Origin: Cheiracanthium punctorium
Lineage: Eukaryota; Arthropoda; Arachnida; Araneae; Cheiracanthiidae
Direction of reading: 5' to 3'
Assembly: GCA_038373885.1 (NCBI GenBank)
Contig: JAWZYV010015814.1
Location: 744,001-808,000, forward strand
Length of the DNA stretch: 64,000 bases
The position numbers were made by a program, and so were the translations under genes. The notes beneath the pieces were generated by a model, which did not search any database, was not told the DNA's origin, and saw nothing but the letters and a program-made list of their open reading frames with translations. Numbering within the stretch: the first letter of the stretch is position 1; each line of letters begins with the position of its first letter. Shown one piece after another: positions 1-12,800 of the stretch.

Positions 1-516
1 ATCATTGTTAGGATCGGTCATTCCATCAAACATCAACTGGTTATTCGATGACTGTAAATTTGACTGGGAATTTGATAAATATTGGTTTGGAAAATGGTTC
101 TGCAGATGCAGATCGGTAGAATTTGCATCTGAGGGAATTTTACTTAAAAAGTTGTTATGAAGTACTTTCCCAAGATAGTTATTTTGGTTGAAGTTATTGT
201 TCTGGGGTGCTAATGTCACATGCCCCCTTGAATCTGCAGTCACAATTTCCTGTTGCAAATGAGATGACAACAAACTCCTTGCCCCGACTTGCACATTGCT
301 AAAGCTGTACTGAGAGTTTGAGGCTGAACTTGTGCCACTTGTTGGTGCTCCAGTGTAAGGTGTATGGACAAGTTTCTTTTCTAGGTTCTTAGGAAGACGT
401 TCCTGAGGCAACTGAGAAACAATGGCATTTGCAACACTTGTTGGAACAGATGGTGCTGTTCTGGGTGTCTGAGCCAACATGGATGCTAGCATGGGATTCT
501 GACCAGCTAGATGAGC
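1..516 (-). CDS. tai: tai exon 12 (partial): polar central region
   Basis: The acceptor (TTTTTGCAG) lies at 517-525, and the exon reads in phase 0 from GCTCATCTA for 172 codons to the window edge without a stop. It begins [10 protein letters not shown] and is rich in Asn, Gln, Ser and Leu, ending in [11 protein letters not shown]. No folded domain is visible. In p160 proteins this stretch lies between the receptor boxes and the CBP/p300-binding activation domain, which should begin to the left of the window. A leucine-rich patch [11 protein letters not shown] is the most helix-like part. The downstream donor is not in view. Confidence 0.9.
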
Positions 517-3500
517 CTGCAAAAATATTAGCACTTAATGAAATGCAGTTCAAAATTGTACAAAATATATAAATACATTTTTTTTTAATTTCAACTTTTT
601 CTTTTATCAGATCTTAAATTTTAAAAAGAAATTTACTAATGAGATTGCTATTTTAATGATAAAATTCATTAATTTAGCTGGACGCACTAATGTTTTTTTT
701 TTTTTAGCACAGGGTGCTTATTTTCTCAACCTCAGAATTGGTTTACTTATTTTTGCCTAAGCAATCTGTAGGGATTAATAAAACGTTGAAAGTTGCACAG
801 ATTTTGCAATTTTTGATAATGGATTGCTAAATTTGGTGCCAAAATGCGACAATTTATTATAAACTAGCCGCCCTATACCTTACTGTTCTTTATACTCAGT
901 GCAGTGCTGACTAAATTTCTGGACTCATTTCAGTGAAAATTGTGTTTCTTTGTTTTAAAGGTATTTGTCATTCAATTTTTTTAGATTAGGGTTGCTACAC
1001 ATTTTGGGTGTCATCATAAAAGCCAATGTTGAAACAGCAAATGGATAAAATGTGCTTTAGCCTAATGCATGGGGACATTTTTTAGATGGGCGATTAATGC
1101 ACCAAGTATTGTAAACTCTATATTTTAAAACTGTGAAAAAGTTCAAAAGATCTTGCATTTTTGTGTATCCATTGTTATTTTGTAATCTAGCTACTGTATG
1201 TGATATGTTTGCTCCATTGGAGGTCATTGTACTGTTAATTTGGATTTTTGCACATGCATTGTTATTGCACTAATGTTTACATCTTACAATTTTGGTACCG
1301 CACAAGTTAGCATATTATATAAGTCAATATATTACGAGTATAGTTAAGAAATACCTGGTGAATATTATAAAATAGCTTTAGTAGGCAATTTTAATTGTGA
1401 AGAAGTGTTTTATGCAACAGAGAAGACAAAACCAGTACACTCGTAGATTATGATACACTTTCCAAATGGCATTTATAAAGGTGAAGTATAGTTTGACTAT
1501 GTCTGGCGAAAATTGTTAAACAGCTTTGGTAGGCGATTTTAATATAGATTTCAATTCGGAAGAGGTGTTTTATGGAACAAAGAAGGAAAACACAGCATAC
1601 TCTTGGATTAGGATGCCCATTCCAAACAGTATTTAAAATGGTAGAGGATAGTTGGAATATGCTTGGCAAAGCTTGTAAAGCAGTTTTAGTAGGCGATTTT
1701 AAGATAAGATTTTGATTCCAAAGATGTGTTTTAAAGTACAAGAGAGAGTTGTTTCCTATTTTAACACCCCCACTCTCACCAACCTAAAAAATCACCGCAC
1801 TTTGGCGAGCTTTGCATTCATGGGTCTCTAGGAGTTATGCACAAGTTTCAATGCTCCCAAAAGAACTAGAACAGGAGTGGCAAACCAATGGCACGCGACA
1901 CAATATTTTGGGCACACCACCAATCCAAACGGTTTGCATTTTGATTAAAAATAACAAAGCTCACTATAAAGTATAACGATCAAACAATCACTCAGTCAAA
2001 ATTATTTGATGGTACGTCTATGGCCTCATTAAACATTTCTTTAGAAAAAATGGCACATTGATCCATAAAGGTTCGCCACCCCTGAACTAGAAGAAAATTA
2101 AAGTGAACAAATTAGCAATAAACACACTAATTAAGGAATTTGAAGACAATTTTAAAACTATATTAATTGGCAACCCAAAATGAATGAATAACGGAATGCT
2201 GTACTTAGATGTCTCTCCAAATTGACATTTAAATTCTAAATTACGGTTGACGGATAAATAAAGAAAATCATCAGGGTAACTGCATGTTTAATTATTGCCA
2301 CCTTGGTGAGAGTCGGGGCGTTAAAGTAGGAATCAACCCAAGAAAGACAAATACAGCACACTCATGGATTATGATGCACATTCGATTGTAAAATAGTTTT
2401 AGTAGGCAATTTTTAAGCTAGATTGCGATTCCAAAGATGGGTTTTATGGAACAAGGAAGAAAAATAGGGATGGTGCATAAATTATGATACGCTTATATAG
2501 CACTTTAGTGCATATTTAAAATCTGAAATTTTTTTTCAGATTTTACTTTTTTTTTTTTTTTAAAGTTTGCAGTCCTCTAAAAAAGAGACATGAATGGGTA
2601 CAAGGTTGTAGACACCCTTGTATTCCCCCGAAACACAAAAATATGCAATCAGTTGTTGGCTTTTCATTAAATTAAAATAACAGGTTAATTTGATAAATAT
2701 TCAAAGATATCGCACTGACCAAGTGGAGGTGCCAGTGATTACACATAAACCCTGGTTTCACAAATTTAAAGCAATATATGTATAAACACAAAAATATAAT
2801 TTGGTTAATTATCTAAAGTAATTAATTTTCATTAAAATTTTTTAAAAACTTACATGTTGGGGATTTTGAGAGGGTCTTTTAGGCAATGGTTCATCATTTG
2901 GAGAGTCAGGTGACTTTCTTTTCATCACAGAATTATCAAAACTTAAACTTTTTGCTGGAGTACTATTATCACCCGATACCTATAAAGAGAGATATGAAAG
3001 AATTAAGATACTGATTAAGGGTAGCAATTAAAAAAAAGTTAACAAAATACATTTGTTATGCATGCACTCACATATATGGATATTGAAAAAAGACACAAAT
3101 GAATATGTAAATTAAATATTTTGATTCCTGTTATTTGTTGAAAATTTTTTTGTTTTTACATTACTATTATTGAGATTCTTTTAAAAGAATCTCTCAAAGT
3201 AGGAAGGGAAAAGCTTCAGGAGGAGAAAAAGAACACATTATTTGACATGAAGTATTAAGATAGAAGCTCTAAATGCGAGCAAATACAGAACTTCAGAATA
3301 ATAAGCTATAAGATCAGATGTACAAACACATGGCTATCAACTAGGGATGGAGCTTCACACTGAGCACCATACTAAGGGATGTTATAGTTACATGGGATGA
3401 GGCGTCCTAACAGAGTTTTCACTGGGTGATATAAACCTTCGTTGTGACAATGACCATATACACAGAACATAATTAAAAGGTAAAATATTTGATTATACTA

Positions 3501-6500
3501 CAAACACATAAAATTGATTGAAGAGTAACAGAACTTCCAGCAGCAAAATATAAAATTTCTTTTGTTTTAAAATATAGGACAGTAAAAAAACAAAGTAAGT
3601 GGCCTTACATAAAATGGTAACTTTTCTCAAATAGATATATTTCCAAATCTCATGAATATCTTCTGTTGAACTATTTTATTCAACAGAAACCTCTTTTAGC
3701 AGGGAACCCTCACAACTTCTTTAAAACAGCCTTTTCCCATGAGACAAATAGTTAACTCAAACTGAGTTATAATACAGCTAAAATATGCAGTGGAACCTGC
3801 TAAAGTGACCACCAGTCAATAGTGTATCACTTTTGTAAATTTTCACTTTGCAACCTTTGTAAGGCGACTACCTTTATAAAATGATCAGAGTTCAGAAGGT
3901 GGTGATTAGACAGAATCCACTGTACTTAATAAAATCTTTAGCACCATCCAAACTTAACATAAAAGATGTACTTCCATGTATGAATATTTTTTCCAAATAA
4001 ACTGCATTAATCAAAATTAAATAGGACCTATAAAATTTCACATAAAATTATGTGCATGTTTGATAAGATGAATTTAAAGTGGCATATCAAAAGCAGGTAC
4101 ATTTTGTGAATGTCGAACATCAGAAGGTATGGGGTTGGATGAAAAATCACATACTCATGTGTCTTCAGCAAAATAATACAGGACTGCAAAGTACAAAAGC
4201 TTGAGTCAGGGAGAATGGTGAAGTTGATGACTGTTTGCATACGTAGTTCCTTCAAAAATAAAGTGAACCAGTACAGTACCACCTTCTAGGCACGTAAGCA
4301 GAAAAAAATTTTGAGGGCGGTCAAAAATATGGAAAATTCAAAATTTATCACAAAAGGGTTTGATGAATGACATCCAAACAGCAAAAATTCCAATTTTGGG
4401 AGAGGCCCAGACCCCCTGGCTACATCCCTGCCCCCTCATTATACTGTGCAACGATATACTGCACATTCTGATATTTTGCACTTTTATATCTCCAATTTTT
4501 TTTTCTATTGTTTTTACTTTTTGCTTCAAAAATTCTCCTCAAAAAATTCAATGTGCCAAATAATGATACATAGAAATTGGAAAAAAGATTTCTCAAGATT
4601 TATGAGACTAGGGCATGGAGAAAGAGCGGGGGTGGGAAAACAGGTGTTGGTATATGAGTAGCTTAGATTCTATCGAAATGTAACAGTATGAGAGATGGGT
4701 AGAAAATGAAGGCAAAAAGAAAGTCTATGTATAATCATTTGCACATCTTTGGTTAATCCATGTTGGAAATTTTGTTGTGCTGTCTTATGAAATTTAGTGA
4801 AGGAAAGCAAACTATGAGAGAAAAATCAAAGCTGGTTTTTACAGTATACTGATATGGAAATTTTTTTAAGTGGGAAATAAAAGTGCATTTGCACATAAAT
4901 TTAAAAATATATATTAAATCTCTGTTTATTGTGTAAGTGACTCTTCTTTATTAAAGTATTTACACTATTAATTTCATTATATTTTAAAGTATTTTCATTC
5001 ATAAAAGTAAAATTTTATCATAACATTCCCACTTCAGTATTCATATATTTTTTTGTCTCTAAACAATGAGGGTTACTATACCACTTACTAGGATTATTTT
5101 GAATACTCAGATTTTAAAATTTGTCAAAATCCTTAGTGCTGTGTTAAATTTGGAACTTGTGTCTCATTACCTCTGAACCACAATGCACAATTTAAATGCA
5201 ACTATAACCTTATCTAGAACAGAGTTTTTCTAGCGAAGCTAATTTCATGTTATTCTATCTCTGTCATCATTAGCTTCTCATTTGAAGACACAAGGCTACA
5301 TGGCTATTTGAAGTTTTGAATCAATGGCTTTCACAATGATAAATTTGGCATAGAAGGATTTTAAAATGGGAAGTTTCAAAATAGAAGAACAAAAGCTAAA
5401 TAGCAATTCATAGAGAAAAAACATTCAAAATACTGGTGTTAATAGATAAAAACTTTGTATAAAAAACACACATGCTTTTATTTAATTTTATGTATGTTTT
5501 TCACACAAATTTTATGTATGTGTTTTACAAAAAGTTCTTATTTATTTTATAGAAATTCATAGTTAATAAGTCTATACAAAACTGCTTTACGTTTACAATT
5601 TCTTTCTTTTTAAGAAACAATGTCTTTTAAAAAAGCACAAACCTGATGTTACTTTAAGCTCATAGTTTTAATTCATATTAAATAAAACTAGTATTTCAGG
5701 GTGTCTACCAAATTTCTGAAAGTCAATTTCCTGACTTTTGGGAAGTTCCGGGAAAAAAATTCCCGACCAATGCATTTTACTTTGGGAAATTGCACAGTGC
5801 CCCCTCCCTTGTCTTTATATTTGCATATTTTGTACAACTTCTTGAAATCAATTTTAACTGAAGTATACAGGATTAAGCTTTCATCAATCGAGAAACAGAA
5901 GTAGTCACACTTTCTGATAGAATTAACTAATTGTTCTTGGAAATAAGGACGTATTTAGGGGGAGGTCTAGGGGGGTCCAGGACGCCCCCCCTCCCCCGAA
6001 ATTTTCAGTTTTGTTACTAAAATGATAGTCTTTTTGGGAAAAATTCAGCCTTTTTTACCGTTTGGACTCCCCGAAAATTGTTTTCCTGGATACATGCCTG
6101 CTGGAAATACGGTCTAAGCCATAAGTTACAAAGCAAGCTAATTTGTCTTTTACCCTCCCGTCGCGATTGATGAGCCCCATTTTCCTCTCCTTATACAAAC
6201 ACATCACTTGATGCTTTCCCGGTCCGAAAAATGCATTGCAGTTGCTTTCGGTTTCCAGTCTGACAATTAGAGAGAAAGGGTTAAAAAAAAAAAAAAAGAT
6301 TATTTTGCTGAATTTTCCGGACCTATTATCCAATTTCCAGACTTTTTGGAGCGGTAGACACCCTGTATTTAAAAGTTAAAAGCAATTAAGTAATTGCTAA
6401 ATTATTGTATTGATCAAACAGTTTTTTAAAAAAGCTTACTTTGCCATCTGTCTTTAGAAGTTCTTGTATGAGGTTATCTTGGGTCTTCTTCATAGTTTCA

Positions 6501-6774
6501 TCATTATTTAATAACTAACACAGACAAGGAAAAAAAAAAATCTTAATAGGTTTTATATTTACTAACATTAAACTATAATAAGTGAAAGTGCATAGTATCA
6601 ATTCCACATAATTTTTCTTTAATTTTATTAACTAAGATGGTTTCAATATATCAGGGTGTTAGTAGTAGCATAACATAAAATCATTATCTTGATTGATTTT
6701 TAAATTTGAGTTTAGAAAAATCAAATACTTTCTAAGCAATATCACATCTGACTTATAGGTTATACACATATGCA

Positions 6775-6808
<34 letters not shown>

Positions 6809-9800
6809 ATAATAAATATGTTTCATTAATTAACAAATTAAGTCATTTGCAAATTAAAAAATTATATATGTCGGGTATAAAAATAAGTCACTTTAATTCT
6901 GCATCATCAGAGAGTATGTAGAAAAAATATTGAGTCCAAAATGATTTTTATGTTTGATAGGTGATACACAGTGACCTACATATAGAAAATAGTTGCTTTT
7001 AATCTGTTAATTTTAATTTTCTAATAAACTTGGAAAAGGCCATAGTATTGAAATGCAAAATTTCTTGGATGTAAATAAATTATTTATGTAAATATGGGAT
7101 CATATACGTGGAAACACATTTTTCGATTTTCATCAGTTTTAATGAATACAAGACCCTTAACTGCACTTGTATTAAATTATTTAAGCATACTTATATATAT
7201 TATATATTAGATAACAAAGCAGCAAATTTTATTTTTGTCTATACATAATTTAAATACTCAAAATAGTTAACTGATCTGGTTGTGTTTCAAAACTTTGAGA
7301 AAATTTTGCTCTTCGCATTGACCTTTTACCATAGTTCTAGTGTTTAACTCTTTAAAGCAGTGGTATGAAAAACATACAACATATTCAAGCTTTTATTATG
7401 TCATTACATGCTAATACAATTTCACTACCAATTGATATTTAGCCATTTTACTACTGCATCCGTAAATACTAAAAAAATATTGTTTAATCTTCAATGGCCT
7501 TCTTTGCTTTGTAAAGATGAATAATTTTGTGTTGTGGGAAAAAAAAAAAAAAAAATGTTTCTTGCATCAAAGAATTAAAATGTTTCAGAATTTTGTACCA
7601 AATTTTGAATGGATAATATAAGTAAAATCATGTAATCATTTAATCTATAACGTAAAAACCATTCAAAATATTATTAATGTGCATAGATTAAAAAATATAT
7701 TTTTAATCTGTTTAAACATAATTCTTCAGAAAATTTTCAATTAAGTTATTGTGTTATGATTTCAAAACAATGGAAAAAGGTTTTAAAAAAATTCTTTAAA
7801 TTTGAACTGACAGAGCTTTGAATGTCATTTACAGGGCATTTCACACACCAACTTATCTCTTAAAATTCACATCACATACAATAAAGTATGCTGCTCATAA
7901 ATCTTAAAGGTTCAAACTAAACATTTTGTCTTGATAACATAAAAATAATATTCATAAAAGTTTTGTATAGGTTTGAAACATAAGTTGATAATTTTTTTCA
8001 TGACTATCAAAAGTTTGCTGAAGTCCAATTAATACTTTCAATGATACTGATACAGAAAACACACAGAGGGAGGAGGAAGAAGTAAGTTCAAAATCTGGAA
8101 ATATTAAATTGTTTATTTTGGTTTGATAAATAGCAGATTCATTCTCTAATAAAATGCTTTTATTTAAACTGCTATTTAATTTTCGTATTTAACCTTGAGG
8201 AAAGATTAAAAACTGAAATTTTCTTAAAACTTTATATTGACACATTTTGCATAAATCAGCGCAGAAGTTTGTTTTGACTTTGGTTTTGCATATCAGATCT
8301 AGAATACAATTAATAGATCTACAAGATATTTGTTCAAAATATTTTTAAGTTCAAGCTATCCTAGTTGAAGAACATTTCAACTATTAAATATTTGTAAAAT
8401 ACAACATAAATTTCATGTTCACATTTTTTCTTCTTCAACTGCCTGCCTGTTATTGTAATGTTTAACCTTTTAAGTGTAGAATCCTTTAAAAAAGAAAAAA
8501 AGAGGAAAGGGGGAGGGCAAAATCTTAGAAATAATACTGCATTTAGTGTGAATTACTTTTAACATGAGCTGTTTTCCCTATTCAAATCAAAATGACACAT
8601 TACATATTGTACTTATAGATAGCATGAACAAAATTTTAATAAACCTGGCTTTTTGTGACAATTATTACTAATAACAGTTATCAAAATACATAAAAGATTT
8701 TTATAAATCCACTAGCTCCCAAGAACTTGGTTTTTTAATACATAGGGGGCTTTCACAAATTATGCAATGCTCGAAGGCAAGAGGGAGGTGATTAACCAAA
8801 TGTGACAAGGAGGGGGTCAACAATGATTTTGCATAACACGTGTCTTGTAATGAATTTTCAAATTTTCATATAATTGTTATAACTTGTGTATTGGTCAAAA
8901 CATTTTCACTGTTATAGCAGATTTATATTCCAAACACCCCCATAAAAGACCTAAATCCAAAACTCCAAAATGATTTTGAACAGCATGTTATCCTAATAAG
9001 CAAAGCAAATTAACAAAAGTGTAATGTTGACTACTGTCTGCCTGCCAAAAGAACTACAGGGCTTCTTTTCATGCCGGGAAACAAATCCTCTTTTTTGCAG
9101 AGGGGAGATTCAAACTTGGAGTCAGAGCCAGATCTAGAAGGAGAAGAGTGCAAGCAGGAGTTCCTGCCTCAGGTGGCAACTTCTGGGGGATGGCAAAGTG
9201 TAAAAACTTAAAAGTATGCAAGAAAGGAAGGCAGTTTGTCTTAAATTTTGCCCCATCTCAGAATACTTCTGTCCTGAGTTAAATTCAAGCATAAGTTGGG
9301 TGATTAAGGCAGTTTTATGCTTTTGTCTCAACTCAAAAAAAAAAAAATTAATCCGGCACTGCTTCAGGTTTACATCACATTAATGGAATATATCAAAATT
9401 TTTAAGAAAAAAATTTATGTAATTTATGAAAGTTCCCTTGAGAACCCACTTGATGTTGATATTGTAAGTGTTTTTGGCACAGCTTGGAAATTTGCCATCC
9501 ACGACTACTTTTTCATTCTTTGATTTTTGCACATGAACATAATCGATAATTATGTCCAATTAAGGTTGATATTAATGTTTGTGTTTATAGGCAGATGCAT
9601 GGCAGCTTACACGAGGGGCATCTGCCTATAAGGGGGGTGCCTAGACAGGAGGACATTTTATGCTTGCTATACATTCTAATGCATATCCATGTTACATAGG
9701 GAGAAAAAAGACCAAACTCCAGACTGTTGGATTGATAGCCCAAATGTGGGATCTTCATACTTCAGCCTCCTGCCGTGTTCAGCGTCTTATCTACTCAGCC

Positions 9801-12800
9801 ATGGTGGGGCTTAATTTTGCCATTAAAACAGTTCCCCAGATATTCTTGTGCATAGTCCTAGGCAGATTGGCATATGTAACACCGCAAAATATTTCATCTC
9901 ACCATGGGTGGCAAACATCCCATCCAAGTTGTGCCATGTTTTTATTAGCTTCAAATTTTTTGAAAGAGAATGCAGAAAATTTACCAACAGAGCGAAATAG
10001 TTAACTTTAATGTGACTTTGGAGCCTAGACATTTATGTAAGCCAGCAGGATCTCCAATACTAAATGAAATCATTTTAATTATTGTTTAAGTTGATAAATT
10101 ATCAGGGTTCCCACTCAATTTCTGAAAAAAAATTCCCTGACTTTTCCAGGTTTTCTAACCTGGAAAATAGATAGTCATATGATAGTCATGTGATAAAAAT
10201 CAAGAGTATTTTTTATGCTTATGACATCAACTTTGCATATGTTCTTTAATATTTTTAGCCTTCCAAAGTAAGGTTAAACGTTGTTTGTTCACAAATACTG
10301 ATTTTCCAGTCCAAATTGTATGACTTTCCAGGTTTTGAGCCAAAATTTGCAATTTTCCCCAGACTTTTTTTGCGAAAATGAAATTCCCCGACTTTTCCAG
10401 GTTTTCCCTGACCAGTGGGAACCCTGATTATTATTAAAGTAACATACAAGTTTGCAGTTCTGAATAAAATTGTTTTCAGTTATTCACATAAATTGGTTGA
10501 AAGAGAAAAAAAATATTTACCTTTCTTAACATATTATTATTATTATTTACAGTAGTCCTCTTCTGCCCTGCATCATTTGAACACATTTCTGACGATAAAT
10601 TAACATTACAATTAGAATCACAAGGCAAAGTTTTTGCACTTTCATCCCGCATTTCTTCATCTTCTTGATTCAACAGCTCTCGAAGTATGATGTTCTCATT
10701 CCGAGAAGATACAATGTCCGAGTTATTGCGAGAGGCAAAATTATTTTCTGCCTCCTCTATCTTCTCAGCAGAAGTTTTAGGAACAGAAGAGTCAGCCTCT
10801 TCAATACCATGCGTTAACAAATTGCGCAGTTTCTGAGTAGCACTGTTCGTTGAGTTTTGACAGTCACCACCAATTAAATTACTAATTGGACTCAAACTCG
10901 ACAATTCAACATTACTACCCGAAAGTGAAGGTTCCTCACGCTTTATGAGGTTGGGTGCGGGAGATGAAGTCCTACTCACAGTCTGGTTAGAAACTGGACT
11001 AAATGGAAAAGTGTTCGAGAAAGGGGTCACCCTGCCTGGAGCAGGGCTTCCTGTGGTGCTGAGCTGAGCAGGAGATCGTGTAGATGGTGAGCCCCTGCCA
11101 GATAAGAGTTCCGGGCTGAAGGCACTACCCGAAGGATGTTGTGTTCGTTGTGGAGCACCAGAGTTTATGCTACTTGTACTCATGGGAGTCGATGGAGCTG
11201 CTCCAAGAGATGTCGACAGGTTCGCACTGTCTGCTGTACTCTCCGCACTCTCCTGCACTCCAACGACCAAGCTCTCCCAGCTGGAATTAGGTATGAATTC
11301 CAGTCCCATATCATTGAAATTTATGTCAGGTGACATGGCAGTAAAAGAATATGAATTTCCATTCATATTGCTGCCAATAGAAGGGGCAAGAGAACCACTA
11401 GCAGGTGAAGGATTGCTCCTTTGAGGAACTACCACATTGTTTTCTAAGCAACGGTCACTATCCCTACAATAAGAGCAAAGCACTATACTTAACATACTGC
11501 ATTTCAAGGTCTATACCAGGACTTTTCAACTTTTTAAAGGCAAATTCTGACAGATCCTATTTTAAAATAATTTCACTTGATAACAAAACACAGACAGCAA
11601 TGATATCACATTGATTATAGTGATAAAATAACTGATTTTTTGGTACAAATATTAACTATATATCTTTGACTTAAAATAAAATTCATGATAAAAAATAGCA
11701 AAAATAGATTTCTTCCCAAAGATAATTTATTGCAGCAGAAATATTTGGGCTGCAAGATTATTGTATAGTGTGATGTACACATTCATATAAATTTAATGAA
11801 TTTTTAAGCTTATTTTATTAATATTTAACTTTAGAAACAAATAAAATTGAAGTTTATGTTCTTTATTTCAGAAAACAAAGTATGTTAAATTTATGACTCT
11901 TGAAAAGATTCGAGAAGCCCTGGTACACAAAGCATTTAAAAGCAGGTTAAGGTTTTTTAGGGAAAATAACTTAAAAGCATAAAGCATCAAAAAAGCATAA
12001 AAAGTATAAAACATGAAATGATTAAAGCACTTTTTCAAGCATTTATTTACAGCAATATATACAAAATAAATAAATAAACAAACATGACAACAAAAGCACA
12101 TGCAAATAGGCAAACAATAGATATTGTTGGTAAGATACATACTAAAAATAATAGTTTCAATAAATAAAATTTGAAAATCTACACTCAAATATGTTTAATA
12201 AATTATACAACAATCTTCTTATATATTGAATAAGAATTTAACTGTGAAATATCTGATAAGAATTTAACAGCTTTAAATTAATAATACTTTTAATTTTTTA
12301 CTAAATATTGAAACACTTGAAGTCAGTATCTTGACAGCAAAAATAAAAATTTACAATTTCATTTACAAATGCATGTTAAAAGGCTACATATAATTAATTC
12401 TATCAGCAATCTTCTGGATAGCAATGTAAACATATTAATAATTTTGAATCTATAAGTTTATAGTGTTTCTCTTCTTTCTTAACTATGCTAACATTCCATG
12501 AAATTATTGCAGAAAAACAGTTTCAAATATTTTTTATCCAGATGCTTAAGGACATATTCGAAATTCAAAGGCTAATTTAGGTACATGCAGGGTTAAATTA
12601 TTTAAAATAAAACTTCTTTGGAAAAATAATTGAACTAATTATTAAAACAAATAAATAACTGTACTAAAATGAATTTTTACCTTAAAACAGTGTGGTTAGC
12701 TATAATAACTTCTGGTTCACTGGCCATTGAGGTATATCTTTTACTTTTAGTCTGCACGTGAATAACTTTTTGGTGAGGAAGTTTTAATCTATAAATGCCA

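Larger units (their letters stand above)
517..2853 (-). other. Intron 11 of tai, repeat-filled
   Basis: The intron has donor GTAAGT at 2848-2853 and acceptor CAG at 517-519. It holds a dispersed repeat (1148-1340), a tandem repeat (1355-1745 and 2338-2500) and a 590-bp inverted-repeat element that itself contains a hAT MITE. No further exon was seen. Confidence 0.8.
2980..6439 (-). other. Intron 10 of tai
   Basis: Non-coding AT-rich sequence with three DNA-transposon remnants (3788-3922, 4287-4430, 5697-6365). The short open frames at 4028-4661 are not supported as exons. Confidence 0.75.
6515..10520 (-). other. Intron 9 of tai
   Basis: AT-rich with a 27-base A run near 6780-6806. It contains an isolated end resembling the AGGGGGCTTTCACAAATTATG repeats common in invertebrates (about 8744), a SINE fragment (9727-9815) and a MITE (10103-10426). 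No exon seen. Confidence 0.75.

Noticed and set aside
9660..10004. 114-codon plus-strand frame in tai intron 9
   Set aside because: Overlaps the SINE fragment and runs antisense to the gene; no domain.
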